Origin: Bin87 sp965220055
Lineage (GTDB): Bacteria > Chloroflexota > Dehalococcoidia > Lucifugimonadales > UBA3495
Assembly: GCA_965220055.1 (NCBI GenBank)
Contig: CBDCPE010000004.1
Coordinates: 2,790,001-2,854,000 of the forward strand
Direction of reading: 5' to 3'
DNA: 64,000 bases
Part shown: positions 33,576 through 43,045 of the stretch, piece after piece
Numbering within the stretch: the first letter of the stretch is position 1
Layout: each line of letters opens with the position of its first letter
Translations under genes and position numbers: made by a program
Notes under the pieces: model-generated
Database searches by the model: none
What the model saw: the letters and a program-made list of their open reading frames with translations, nothing else
What the model was told of the DNA's origin: nothing

Positions 33576-34814
33576 TTGATATCTGACTGTACACCGCGCG
33601 TTGCCATGATCTCCTACCACACTTGCCCGTTGGCGGCGCCTGGACAGGGGAAAGCGGGCGGGATGAACGTTCACGTCCGCGAACTGGCGCGGGCGATCGC
33701 GGGCAGGGGCGCGGCAGTCGACGTATTCACCCGGGAGCACGATTACCCGTGCGACGGGGAGGATATGGGTAGCGACGGAGTTAGCTTCGTCCACGTTCCC
33801 GCCGGGCCCCCCGATGCTGCCTTAGGCGAACTTGCCGGCTATCTGGATGATTTTGTTGCGGGAGTCAGGGCATATCAGGAACGCGAGAATATCCGATACC
33901 TAGCCATCCATTCTCACTATTGGCTGAGCGGATGGGCGGGGACGCGCCTGGCCTCCGCGACCGGCGCTCCGCATATAGTCACGTTCCACACTCTTTCCCG
34001 CATCAAGATGCAGTCCCGATCCGGCGAGCAGGAACCCCCCGTGCGCCAAGAGACGGAAGAGCAGATCATCGCGGACGCTGATTGCGTCGTCGCGTTCAGC
34101 CCGCACGAACGGGACGCGATGGTACGGCTTTATGCTGCCGACGGAAAGCGGGTGGAGCTAATACCGTGCGGAGTCGATCTGGGTCGGTTCCGGCCCATCG
34201 GTCGCGCCGCAGCCCGCCGCGAACTGGGTCTGAACGGGCACAAGGTGCTGCTGTACGTAGGGCGGATCGAAGCGCTCAAGGGCGTGGACCTTCTGCTGCA
34301 TACGGCGGCTTCGCTCGAATCCGAGGAAGGCGTGCAGGTGTTGGTGGTGGGTTCTGATGCAGACGGCAGTGGGGAGTTGGAAAGGCTGCACAGGTTGTCC
34401 GATGATCTTCAACTGGGAGACACCGTCGCCTTCGTTGGCCGCGTGCCGCAAGAGCAGTTGGCCCTTTACTACTCTGCCGCCGATGTGTGCATCGTACCGT
34501 CGTTTTACGAGAGTTTCGGTCTCGCCGCGCTGGAGAGCATGGCCTGTGGAACCCCGGTGGTCGCGTCCCGCGTCGGTGGGCTGTCCACGATAGTCCAGCA
34601 CGGCAGAACAGGGTATTTGAAATCATGGCGGTGCCCGGAAGCGTTTGCTCAATCGTTGGAAATGATCATGGCCAATGAAGACCTGCGGGACAGCATGGGT
34701 CGCGCCGCTCGAAGCCGCGCGGAAAGCCTGAGCTGGGACCAGGTGGCGGGCCGAATGTTGGATCTTTACGATCGCCTAGCAATGGCCGAACCGATTCGAG
34801 GGATGGCTCACTGA
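33576..34814 (+). CDS. GT4 glycosyltransferase
   Basis: A protein of about 412 residues with two Rossmann-like GT-B domains. The N-terminus is VAMISYHTCPLAAPGQGKAG, then GMNVHVRELARAIAGRGAAV, resembling the MshA/sucrose synthase group. VELIPCGVDLGRFRP and the C-terminal IVPSFYESFGLAALESMACG with its E-x7-E nucleotide-sugar motif are clear. I chose the TTG at 33576 because AGGAG lies nine bases upstream; the ATG at 33546 has none. The acceptor is unknown; inositol-phosphate is one possibility. Confidence 0.9.
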   Translation: MISDCTPRVAMISYHTCPLAAPGQGKAGGMNVHVRELARAIAGRGAAVDVFTREHDYPCDGEDMGSDGVSFVHVPAGPPDAALGELAGYLDDFVAGVRAYQERENIRYLAIHSHYWLSGWAGTRLASATGAPHIVTFHTLSRIKMQSRSGEQEPPVRQETEEQIIADADCVVAFSPHERDAMVRLYAADGKRVELIPCGVDLGRFRPIGRAAARRELGLNGHKVLLYVGRIEALKGVDLLLHTAASLESEEGVQVLVVGSDADGSGELERLHRLSDDLQLGDTVAFVGRVPQEQLALYYSAADVCIVPSFYESFGLAALESMACGTPVVASRVGGLSTIVQHGRTGYLKSWRCPEAFAQSLEMIMANEDLRDSMGRAARSRAESLSWDQVAGRMLDLYDRLAMAEPIRGMAH

Positions 34815-35665
34815 TGAAGCCAACCTCTCGACGACGGACGCCCAACGATTTCGGCATGCCGGATTTCGCGGGCTTCGGTGGCCAAAACGCCCGCCGGCGG
34901 CGCCGACCGTTGGCTTCTGCGCTGCGCCACCTGGAGAGCAGGCTGGGTGCCGGGGTGCTGGTGTTCCTGCCGGTACTAGTGACCTATTTCGTCTTCAAAT
35001 TCTTTTACGACGTCCTGGCCTCGATGCTAGAGCCTTTCGTACGTTGGCTCAACATTCCCAAGACCGGAGGGTTCGATTGGACTGACCTCGTCGGTGTTGC
35101 AGTGGTCCTGGTGATCATCTATGTGGTTGGCCTACTCATCGGTTGGGCGGTGGTCAAATTCCTGATCAACCAAATGCATGATTTGATTGGACGAGTCCCA
35201 GTTATCGGAGCAGTGTACAAGACGACCCGGGTTGGCATCGACTTCCTATCCGATACCCAAGAGCAGGATTACCGGGGAGTGGTGCTGATCGAGTTTCCCC
35301 GCCTGGGCGTTTTATCGATCGGCCTGATCACGTCCAACCTGGGCAAACTGGACGGCGTAGAGGAGTATCTGTCCATATACGTGCCCACCACACCGGTGCC
35401 GTCTTCCGGCTACCTGGTGGTGGCTGCGTCGAGCAAGGTGACGCCGACCGATATCACGGTGGACGAAGCGATGCGCATCATCATTTCGGGTGGCATTCTA
35501 GCCGGCGAAGTCTTCACGGGCCGAGTTTCGATCAACGGCGTAGGGAATCCAACACCCGACTCTCATTGGCTGTGGGGCTGCGGCGGAGAGGTGAAGCCAT
35601 TGCCGGACGCGCCGCCGCCTCGCGTGCAAGAATCGGCTCCCGTAGTCACGGGAATTCAAGACTAG
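34814..35665 (+). CDS. DUF502 membrane protein
   Basis: A 283-residue protein with two transmembrane helices (VLVFLPVLVTYFVFKFFYDV and GVAVVLVIIYVVGLLIGWAV), then the family motif INQMHDLIGRVPVIGAVYKT and a soluble beta-rich domain. The first ~45 residues are basic and the last ~35 Pro-rich. DUF502 has no established biochemical role. Its start overlaps the glycosyltransferase stop by one base (TGATG), so both are one operon. Confidence 0.92.
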   Translation: MKPTSRRRTPNDFGMPDFAGFGGQNARRRRRPLASALRHLESRLGAGVLVFLPVLVTYFVFKFFYDVLASMLEPFVRWLNIPKTGGFDWTDLVGVAVVLVIIYVVGLLIGWAVVKFLINQMHDLIGRVPVIGAVYKTTRVGIDFLSDTQEQDYRGVVLIEFPRLGVLSIGLITSNLGKLDGVEEYLSIYVPTTPVPSSGYLVVAASSKVTPTDITVDEAMRIIISGGILAGEVFTGRVSINGVGNPTPDSHWLWGCGGEVKPLPDAPPPRVQESAPVVTGIQD

Positions 35666-35758
35666 ACACACCGGCGGTTGACAGCTGAGACGATCCGGTG
35701 AGAACTGGGTTGTATTCCATGTCTTTCATCCGCATTCTGACCCGGAGGATCAAGTTCC

Positions 35759-36490
35759 ATGGACTACCAACCCGAACGCGCCCTAGTGGTTATCCCACAT
35801 CCCGATGACGCGGAGGTATGGGCAGGTGGCACCATAGCCCGCTGGGTGCGCGGCGGGGCTGAAGTCCACTATGTTCTATGCACCGACGGCAGCAAAGGCA
35901 CCGATGATCCGGAGATCGACCCGTCCGAGTTGGTGGCCATCCGTAGCCGGGAGCAATTGGCTGCCGCGGAGATATTGGGCGTGAAGAACGTGGTCATGCT
36001 CGGCCGGCCAGATGGTGAACTGGAAGACAGTTCGGATTTCCGCAAAGACCTGGTACGGCAGATCCGCGTGGTCCAACCCGACGTGGTGCTGACCACCGAG
36101 CCGTACCGCCGAAATATGCAGTGGCACCGTGACCACCGCATTGCCGGGCAGGTGGCGCTGGATGCCGTTTTCCCGTACTCGCGCGACCACCTGCACTTCG
36201 GCGACCTGTTCGCAAACGAGGGAATCGAGCCTCACAAGACCGCAGCGATCATGTTCTGGGGATCTGAAAACCCCAATGCTTTCGTGGACATCTCGTCGGA
36301 CTTCGATACCAAGATGGAAGCCGTGATGGCCCACGGTACCCAAGCCCGCCAGATGTCCCGGGCAGATCTGGAAGGGTTCGTGCGGGCGAGGGCCGAAGAG
36401 TCGGCCGAAGCGGGCAATACCTATACCGAAGAGGATTTCGGCGGCATGACCCTGGCCGAAGCATTCCGCCGGGTAACGTTCCGGACGTAG
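35759..36490 (+). CDS. PIG-L family deacetylase
   Basis: A 243-residue zinc deacetylase of the PIG-L/LmbE/MshB/BshB fold. The motif VIPHPDDAEVWAGGT carries zinc ligands His14 and Asp17, and NMQWHRDHRIAG (His123, His126) supplies the third. Substrates in the family are N-acetylglucosaminyl lipids or thiols. Together with the GT4 at 33576 this could hint at a thiol-like glycoside pathway, but the rest of such a pathway is not in the window. The ATG at 35759 follows GGAGG by about ten bases. Confidence 0.92.
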   Translation: MDYQPERALVVIPHPDDAEVWAGGTIARWVRGGAEVHYVLCTDGSKGTDDPEIDPSELVAIRSREQLAAAEILGVKNVVMLGRPDGELEDSSDFRKDLVRQIRVVQPDVVLTTEPYRRNMQWHRDHRIAGQVALDAVFPYSRDHLHFGDLFANEGIEPHKTAAIMFWGSENPNAFVDISSDFDTKMEAVMAHGTQARQMSRADLEGFVRARAEESAEAGNTYTEEDFGGMTLAEAFRRVTFRT

Positions 36491-36514
36491 CCGACCACCC
36501 GGGGCAGGCGCCAA

Positions 36515-37954
36515 CTACACCAGCGCCCGTCGAGTGTGCCAGTCTGTGGCTTGCTGGTAAGCGTAGGCCGCTCTCAGGATGGCGCCCTCGGCGAAAGGCC
36601 CGGCGCCTAACTGAACGCCAATGGGAAGCCCGTCCTCCGTGAACCCTCCCGGAATAGACACGGCAGGCATTCCGGCCAAGGGGTAGCAACCGGTGTACGA
36701 ACGGCGGAAGAAAAACCTTTGGCGCACATCGTCGGCCGACTCGAACGGCGCAGTCAAGGCATCGTGTCGGGGAGCAGGGTAGGGAGCGGTCGGGGACACG
36801 AGCAGGTCGACCTGCTGGAAGGCGTCCTCGAACTGGCGCCTGAGCAGGACACGAGCCTTCATGGCCCGGTTCTGCACCTTGGCGGGCACCAGGGCGGCAC
36901 TCTGAAGGCGCGTGCGGGAAGCGCGGTCCAATAGTTCGGGCGACTGCCGCATCAGACCATCGCGGGCGCCGGCCCCCTCGGTATCGGCAATGCCCACGAA
37001 TATGGCTCCCGCGATTTCCGTCAGCGGAAGGGAAATATCAACTACCTCCGCTCCCAAACCGGCTAGGGTTTCCAAAACGGCATCGGTGGCGCGCCGCACG
37101 TCCTGGTGCATGTCGGGCGCGTCGCACAACTCCGTCATGCGACCGACCTTCATGCCCCGTATGTCACCGTCAAGCATTCCGCGGTAGTCGGGAACCGGGC
37201 GGCGGCTCGTCGTAGGATCCATGGGGTCGTAGCCGGCCACGGCCCCCAAAACCAGCGCGCAGTCCTCTACGGTCTTGGTCATAGGCGAGGCAGCGTCCAT
37301 GAACCAGCACATCGGGGTGATGCCGTAACGGCTGATGCGTGTAAAGGTCGGCCGCAGGCCCACCGCGTTGCAATAGGAAGCTGGTCCTCGCCCGCTTCCG
37401 CCAGTGTCCTCGCCGACCGACGCAGCGCAAAGATGTGCCGCCAGCGCCGCGCCCGACCCGCTGCTCGACTCACCGGGCGTGTGACCGCGACGCCAGGGAT
37501 TGTGGGGAGTACCGTACGGCGGATCCGCGGTCCCGCCCATGGCCAACTCGCTGAGGTTGAGCTTACCGAGCAGGATCGCGCCGGCGGATTTGAGACGGGC
37601 CACGACCGTTGCGTCCTCAGTGGGCACATTGCCCGCATAGGCGCGGGACCCGTTGCTGGTGAGAATGCCCTCCGTGTTGAACTGGTCCTTGATGCCCATG
37701 GGAACACCGAAAAGAGCACCGCTGACGGCCGTTTCGTCTCCACGGCGAAGCGCCTCGTCCGCGTCCGCCGCAGCGCCCAAAGCCTCTTCGCGGCTAACCG
37801 TGATGTAGGCCTTGATGTCGGCGTCGATAGCGTCGATGCGGCTCAGGTATGCGTTGACCGCATCGGTGGCGGTGAAATCGCCGTTGCGAATGGCAGCCGA
37901 AGTGGCTTCAGCAGAGAGGAAGACGATGTCGTCGTGGGATGGGGAAGAGATCAT
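36515..37954 (-). CDS. Amidase (amidase signature family), GatA-like
   Basis: A 479-residue amidase. The Ser-cisSer-Lys triad is visible: Lys89 in MGIKDQF, a Ser run at 163-165 in GESSSGSGAA, and the nucleophile Ser187 in EDTGGSGRGPA. The usual GSSGGS is altered to ESSSGS. Its ATG overlaps the MNT stop by four bases. A GatC-like small subunit is encoded further upstream in the same operon at 38722, as in the AtzE-AtzG pair, so this is probably a metabolic amidase rather than GatA itself. Confidence 0.9.
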   Translation of the reverse strand: MISSPSHDDIVFLSAEATSAAIRNGDFTATDAVNAYLSRIDAIDADIKAYITVSREEALGAAADADEALRRGDETAVSGALFGVPMGIKDQFNTEGILTSNGSRAYAGNVPTEDATVVARLKSAGAILLGKLNLSELAMGGTADPPYGTPHNPWRRGHTPGESSSGSGAALAAHLCAASVGEDTGGSGRGPASYCNAVGLRPTFTRISRYGITPMCWFMDAASPMTKTVEDCALVLGAVAGYDPMDPTTSRRPVPDYRGMLDGDIRGMKVGRMTELCDAPDMHQDVRRATDAVLETLAGLGAEVVDISLPLTEIAGAIFVGIADTEGAGARDGLMRQSPELLDRASRTRLQSAALVPAKVQNRAMKARVLLRRQFEDAFQQVDLLVSPTAPYPAPRHDALTAPFESADDVRQRFFFRRSYTGCYPLAGMPAVSIPGGFTEDGLPIGVQLGAGPFAEGAILRAAYAYQQATDWHTRRALV

Positions 37955-38271
37955 TGTGAAGCTCCGGCGGTTTGGCCTGCCTGGACAACAGCGTATTCGC
38001 GATTGATGATTGCCTGGAAAGAGGGAGACAAGTCGTGCCAGTCGAGCACGTCAACACGGTATGGCAAAGTGGACTCCTGGAACGCCTCGATTAACCGGCC
38101 CAGACTTCGAAACCCGAGTGGTTGGGCACCCACAACCGCCAGGTCCAAATCGGACCACGGCTTGGCGTCTCCCGTAACCCGCGATCCGAAGGCCCGAACC
38201 TCGCATCCCTGGGCATACTCCTCGAGAATCCATTGGACTTCGGCCAAATGCTCCGGTTTCACGTCAATCAT
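37951..38271 (-). CDS. MNT-type nucleotidyltransferase (antitoxin-like)
   Basis: A 106-residue minimal nucleotidyltransferase with the active-site motif GSRVTGDAKPWSDLDLAVVG (GS-x10-DxD) intact and a later Asp in RVDVLDW. MNT proteins of this size act with an HEPN partner; in toxin-antitoxin pairs the MNT can AMPylate or otherwise block the HEPN RNase. Its start overlaps the HEPN stop by eight bases and its stop overlaps the amidase start by four. Confidence 0.88.
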   Translation of the reverse strand: MIDVKPEHLAEVQWILEEYAQGCEVRAFGSRVTGDAKPWSDLDLAVVGAQPLGFRSLGRLIEAFQESTLPYRVDVLDWHDLSPSFQAIINREYAVVQAGQTAGASQ

Positions 38272-38686
38272 TGCGGGCTTCCAGGGCTGCTAACAGGAGT
38301 CGGGCATCGTCCAAAAACGCAGGAATAACCGAGTAGACTTCGTCGGCGGTGGTTTTTCGGTAGGTGTGGGAAGTCTGGTTACGGGCCTGGTGATAGTCCA
38401 TCCAGCGATCTACATCGTCGATCAACAAGTTTTCGAAACCCATCCGGAAAAGCTCGCGGCGCGTAACGCCGTCGGCCGCGGTACGACTTACGTTGACTTC
38501 CAACCATCGTTTGATGAACTTCCATGAGAGCTCGTAAGTGAACTCGAAATGCTTGATGACGCCGGACTGGACTGCGGTCCGCAATACAGCATCAGCCGGA
38601 TGATCGTCAGAGACCTCTGCACCTTTTTCAAGTACCGATCCAAGGCTTGCGATGGCGCTTTGCAGACTTTCCAGCTCAAGCGGCAT
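38264..38686 (-). CDS. HEPN-type nucleotidyltransferase-substrate-binding protein (toxin-like)
   Basis: A 140-residue helical protein of the HI0074/NTase_sub_bind family. The motif RNQTSHTY (R-x4-H) matches the HEPN RNase signature and FEFTYELSWKFIKRWL is the family core. It overlaps the MNT gene and is very probably its partner. I chose the ATG at 38686; a TTG at 38710 would add eight residues and lacks a better ribosome binding site. Confidence 0.88.
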   Translation of the reverse strand: MPLELESLQSAIASLGSVLEKGAEVSDDHPADAVLRTAVQSGVIKHFEFTYELSWKFIKRWLEVNVSRTAADGVTRRELFRMGFENLLIDDVDRWMDYHQARNQTSHTYRKTTADEVYSVIPAFLDDARLLLAALEARND

Positions 38687-38721
38687 AACAGGCGTGCCTG
38701 GATCGGCCAAACCCGGCAGTC

Positions 38722-38916
38722 TCAGCCAGCATCGACGTCGGGAAAGATGGTGACCGGCTCGACGTCCTCCAGGTCCAAATCGCGCAAGCGGTCAAGTTCC
38801 TGCATCAGGCTGGCGAACCGGTTTGCCACCTCGGGCAGATCGGCATCGTCAATGGGTATACCGACCAGGTCCGCCATCTTGCGTACCTGTTCAACGCTGA
38901 GATCGGGTTCAGGCAT
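38722..38916 (-). CDS. GatC-like small subunit (AtzG-like)
   Basis: A 64-residue protein matching the GatC family from LSVEQVRKMADLVGIPIDDA to DLEDVEPVTIFPD. True GatC is about 95 residues; AtzG-like subunits of metabolic amidases are about this short. AtzG forms a complex with the amidase AtzE, so the partner is likely the amidase at 36515, two genes downstream, with the MNT/HEPN pair between them. Confidence 0.8.
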   Translation of the reverse strand: MPEPDLSVEQVRKMADLVGIPIDDADLPEVANRFASLMQELDRLRDLDLEDVEPVTIFPDVDAG

Positions 38917-39009
38917 GACCTTTTTCTTCCTTTTGGGTTGCTAAATCCACCAAGTGGCGGCGTGCGAAGAGCTTCCGCGGTCCGTCAGAACACGCGCCGA
39001 GTACCGCCC

Positions 39010-41097
39010 TCAGAGCCAGCGTTGGAACCAGTCGAGCATCCGTTGCAGATATTCCTGCCGCAACGCGACGTGGCCCGTTCGGAGAAACCCGTGTCCGCAG
39101 CCGGGGAATCGAACCATTTCCACTTCTTTGTCCAGACGCTTCAGTACCTGGAAATACTGTTCGCTCTGTCCTATCGGACACCTCGCGTCGGATTCTCCGT
39201 GCAGCAAGAGCACGGGCGTTTCAACTTGCGGAGCGAATTTGATCGGTGAACGCTGGAGCAGACGGTAGGCCAGGGCGTCCACACCCTCAGCCAGTTCGCT
39301 AGCCAGAGGGCGACTGATGGGCATGCCACCGGCAAGCCGGATAGCCCACTGGGTCTCACCGAAGCTCGTGGCGATGTCCGAAGTACCGTACATGGTCCAC
39401 AGGTCGATGCACGGCGCGCCGGCCACGGCCGCGCGGAACCGGTTGGTTTGGCCAACCATCCACGTGGTCATGTAGCCGCCGTAACTGTAGCCGTGAACGC
39501 CCAACCTGTCGGTGTCCACATAGTCGCGCTGGCACACCGCATCCACGGCCGCCATCAGATCGCGGTAGTCGCCGCCGCCCCAGTCACCCAGAACCGCGTT
39601 GACGAAGTCCTCCCCGTAAGTGGACGAGCCCCGAGGGTTCACTGCCAGGGTGAGGTAGCCGGCGCCGGCCAACACCTGATGCCACGGCACGAATGAGTCG
39701 TAGAACGCTCCGTTCGGGCCCCCGTGGACTTCGAGGATCAGCGGGTAACGCTTTGCCGGGTCGAAACCGTACGGGTGGTACAAGCGACACTCGATGTCCC
39801 AGTCCTCCCTTTCAAGGAGAAACTTCTCCATCGGCGCCGGGGCATGGTGGGCCAGCCAATCGTCGTTGTGAGTGGTCAGCCGGCGTCGAGCAAGTGCGCC
39901 GCTCCCGTTAGTGATCTCCAGCAAATACGCGTCGGAAGGCGTGTCTGGCCCGGACCCAGTTATGACCGCCCGGTTCGTGTCGCGATCCATCGCAATGCCG
40001 GAAATGAGTTCGCTCCCCGCGGTGATCGGTGTGGGAGTGGTATTGCCGTCGTGCTTCACGGCCAATTCATACAGCCGGGTTTGCCCTTCAGCGTCACCTA
40101 AAAAGACAATGCTTCCGTCGTCACCTGCCCCGGCCGTCCACCGCAGCTCGAGGGGAGGGAAGATGCCGGGATATCCCAGGCAGGGCCGCACCGTATCGTC
40201 GGTTAGCTGTCGCGGCGGATGCCACGGCCGCAGCACGTACAGATACGCCTGCCACAGCACCATCAGCCCATCCCCGGTTCCGCCGGCCGCAAGCAGTCGC
40301 TCACCGTCCGGGGCCCAGACGACGGCCGCGGTGTCGGTCAGGCCCGCGGACCACGACACCGGCACGGGCACGTCGCGGTCGGTATCGACCTTGTCGGGGA
40401 CGTCCACAACGTACACTTCGGCGGCGGCGGTTTTGTCGCGGCTGTCCGAGCGACCGGAGATAAAGGCAATCCTTCCGCCGTCGGGTGACCAAGCGGGAGC
40501 CATGTCGTCCCAATCACCGTCAGTGAGCTGCGTCCACTTTCCGGAAGCGGCGTCGACCATGAACAAGTGGAAATGATTATCTCCGCGCCAGCCGATGGCA
40601 TCGTGACGGTACCGGATACGGTTGACCTCTTTCGCTATGGGCACGTCCGGCGCGACGGGCAAATCCGATTCCTTCGAACGACCCGTTGGCGACACGTCCG
40701 ACACCACCGCCAACCGAGCAGAATCAGGCGACCAGGTGAACTCCCTAGCACCGTTGGGCAGGTCGGTAAGTTGGAATGCCTCACCGCCGGCCGCGGGCAT
40801 AAGCCAAACCTGGCGGCCCGAGTCTTCTTTCTTCGATCCGGGGCGCAGGAACGCCAACGTTGCGCCGTCCGGAGAGAAACGGGGATGCCCGTCGTTGTTT
40901 CCCTGGGTGAAAGGGCGAGGCGTCCCGTCAGCAGCGGCTTCATGCAGGGTCACCTGGTAGATGCGCGCCCGGGGCTCGGAGGTCTTCCGGTCGATCCATG
41001 AGAGCACGTAGGCGCACCTGCTCCCGTCGGGCGCGACCGTTGGATCGCCCACGGTTTTCAAGTGCCGGAAGAGGTCTGGACCTATGGGTTCAGTCAT
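39010..41097 (-). CDS. S9 family peptidase (acylaminoacyl-peptidase-like)
   Basis: A 695-residue serine peptidase. The N-terminal ~420 residues are a TolB-like beta-propeller (repeats such as GNNDGHPRFSPDGATLAFLR). The C-terminal alpha/beta hydrolase domain has Ser538 in GYSYGGYM, Asp637 in ESDARCPIGQ and His669 in GCGHGF, so the triad is complete. It probably cleaves short oligopeptides. No signal peptide is visible. It is followed by the GatC-like gene on the same strand (93 bases), which may be the same operon. Confidence 0.92.
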   Translation of the reverse strand: MTEPIGPDLFRHLKTVGDPTVAPDGSRCAYVLSWIDRKTSEPRARIYQVTLHEAAADGTPRPFTQGNNDGHPRFSPDGATLAFLRPGSKKEDSGRQVWLMPAAGGEAFQLTDLPNGAREFTWSPDSARLAVVSDVSPTGRSKESDLPVAPDVPIAKEVNRIRYRHDAIGWRGDNHFHLFMVDAASGKWTQLTDGDWDDMAPAWSPDGGRIAFISGRSDSRDKTAAAEVYVVDVPDKVDTDRDVPVPVSWSAGLTDTAAVVWAPDGERLLAAGGTGDGLMVLWQAYLYVLRPWHPPRQLTDDTVRPCLGYPGIFPPLELRWTAGAGDDGSIVFLGDAEGQTRLYELAVKHDGNTTPTPITAGSELISGIAMDRDTNRAVITGSGPDTPSDAYLLEITNGSGALARRRLTTHNDDWLAHHAPAPMEKFLLEREDWDIECRLYHPYGFDPAKRYPLILEVHGGPNGAFYDSFVPWHQVLAGAGYLTLAVNPRGSSTYGEDFVNAVLGDWGGGDYRDLMAAVDAVCQRDYVDTDRLGVHGYSYGGYMTTWMVGQTNRFRAAVAGAPCIDLWTMYGTSDIATSFGETQWAIRLAGGMPISRPLASELAEGVDALAYRLLQRSPIKFAPQVETPVLLLHGESDARCPIGQSEQYFQVLKRLDKEVEMVRFPGCGHGFLRTGHVALRQEYLQRMLDWFQRWL

Positions 41098-41285
41098 GAG
41101 GCGTCGTCTTTGAGTTGTGAGAGCGTCACGCAGGGTGGTGGGCTAGCGCGTATTCTACCGCATTGGTCTCGACAAACCAGCATGCGCAACCTGGCAGGAG
41201 ATTGTGCGCCAAATAAATCCACCCGCGGCGCGTCGAATCATGCCATCAGACGCAGGTCCCGTGCATCAAAACCGCATGCCCATTA

Positions 41286-41294
41286 TGCTAAAAT
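41286..41294 (+). promoter_or_regulatory. Extended -10 promoter of metG
   Basis: TGC followed by TAAAAT (41289-41294), about 40 bases before the metG start. Confidence 0.55.
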
Positions 41295-41333
41295 TGGTTA
41301 GCCCCTTCAGCAATCGGAATGTGGAGAGTTACC

Positions 41334-43019
41334 GTGCCCGAGCGCATCTTGATAGGTGTTGCCTGGCCGTATGCCAACGGCCCACTGCACATGGGACACA
41401 TCGCCGGCTGCTATCTGGCCGCCGATATTTTCGCCCGCTATCACCGCATGAAAGGCAACGAGGTGCTGATGGTATCGGGCTCCGACGCCCACGGTACCCC
41501 CATCACAATCCGTGCCGATCAGGAAGGGGTGGAGCCCCAGGAAGTGCTAGAGCGGTACCACGAGCAGTTCCTGGACACTTGGCAGCGTTTGGGAATCTCG
41601 TTCGACCTGTTCACCTCCACGCACACGGCAAATCACCAAGAGGTGGTGCAGGACTTTTTCCTGCGGCTGAAGGAACAGGACTACATCTACCTCGACACCA
41701 TGCTGCTGGCCCACTGCACCGGCTGCGACAGGTTCCTGCCCGACCGTTACGTGGAGGGCACCTGCCCGCATTGCAGCAACGAGCGAGCCCGCGGTGACCA
41801 GTGCGACGACTGCGGCCACACCCTGGACCCAATCGAGCTGGTGGCCCCGTACTGCAGCATTTGCGGGCAAAAACCTGACTTCCGCGACTCCGAGCATTTC
41901 TTCCTCCGGTTGTCGGCCTTCCAGCAACCGCTGCTGGATTGGGTAAATCAGCAGCCGCACTGGCGTCCGAACGTGGCCAACTCGACCCGGAGCTTCCTAC
42001 AGGGTGGCCTGAAAGATCGGGCGATCACCCGCGATTTGACCTGGGGCGTCCCCCTGCCGCTGGATGGCTATGACAGCAAGCGCATTTACGTCTGGTTCGA
42101 AGCAGTTATCGGGTATCTCTCGGCGGCCGTGGAATGGGCCGCCCGGAACGGCAACGCCGATTCCTGGCAGGACTTCTGGAAGGACGGCGAAACGCGGACC
42201 TATTACTTCATCGGCAAAGACAACATTCCGTTCCACAGCATTATCTGGCCGGCCATGCTCATGGGGTACGGAGGTCTGAACCTGCCGTACGACGTCCCCG
42301 CCAACGAGTTTTTGAGCCTGGAGAGCCGGAAGTTTTCAACCAGCCAGAACTGGGCGATCTGGGTACCCGACTACCTGGACCGGTATGATCCGGACCCGCT
42401 TCGCTATCTGCTTTCCATAAACATGCCGGAAACGGGGGATACCGACTTCAGTTGGAACGAGTTCGTCCGGCGGAACAACGACGAATTGGTGGCAACTTAC
42501 GGCAACCTGGTCAACCGGGTACTGCGGTTCACCTACCGCAACTTCGACGGGCAGGTGCCCGTGGAAGCCGCCGCTCCCGAGGACGCGGAACTCTCGCTGC
42601 TTCAATCCGCGCGTGAGGCGATGACCGCGGTTGACGACAGCCTGGCCCACACGCATTTCCGCGCCGGAATCAGCCACGCTTTCGGGCTGGCACAGGCGTG
42701 CAATCGCTACCTGGACGGGCGAGCCCCCTGGCAGGCGATCAAGACGGACCGGGCCGACGCCGCACGCGCCCTTGGAACCACGATCCAGGCGCTCAATTGC
42801 CTGAAGGTCATGCTGGCCCCGTACCTGCCGTTCAGCAGCCAGAAACTTCACGAATTCCTGGGGTTTGACGGGGATGTGACCGATGAACCCTGGGACTTCG
42901 ACGCGTTGACAGCGGCCATCAAGCCCGGCGGCATGCTGCGGAACCCGTCCAACCTTTACGCCAAGCTGGACGACGCCGTGGCAGAGCAAGAAGCCGGCCA
43001 GATGGGCGTTCCCGCCTGA
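41334..43019 (+). CDS. metG: Methionyl-tRNA synthetase
   Basis: A protein of about 561 residues charging tRNA-Met. The HIGH motif is HMGH in PYANGPLHMGH, the catalytic Rossmann fold continues, and the KMSKS-type motif is KFSTS in ESRKFSTSQ. Four CxxC knuckles (CTGC, CPHC, CDDC, CSIC) form a two-zinc-knot connective domain. The anticodon-binding helical domain ends the protein; there is no C-terminal OB dimerisation domain. I chose the GTG at 41334 because GGAG lies about seven bases upstream; an ATG at 41319 is the alternative. Confidence 0.96.
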   Translation: MPERILIGVAWPYANGPLHMGHIAGCYLAADIFARYHRMKGNEVLMVSGSDAHGTPITIRADQEGVEPQEVLERYHEQFLDTWQRLGISFDLFTSTHTANHQEVVQDFFLRLKEQDYIYLDTMLLAHCTGCDRFLPDRYVEGTCPHCSNERARGDQCDDCGHTLDPIELVAPYCSICGQKPDFRDSEHFFLRLSAFQQPLLDWVNQQPHWRPNVANSTRSFLQGGLKDRAITRDLTWGVPLPLDGYDSKRIYVWFEAVIGYLSAAVEWAARNGNADSWQDFWKDGETRTYYFIGKDNIPFHSIIWPAMLMGYGGLNLPYDVPANEFLSLESRKFSTSQNWAIWVPDYLDRYDPDPLRYLLSINMPETGDTDFSWNEFVRRNNDELVATYGNLVNRVLRFTYRNFDGQVPVEAAAPEDAELSLLQSAREAMTAVDDSLAHTHFRAGISHAFGLAQACNRYLDGRAPWQAIKTDRADAARALGTTIQALNCLKVMLAPYLPFSSQKLHEFLGFDGDVTDEPWDFDALTAAIKPGGMLRNPSNLYAKLDDAVAEQEAGQMGVPA

Positions 43020-43045
43020 CGCTCTCGATTCCTGAGCGATCCACC

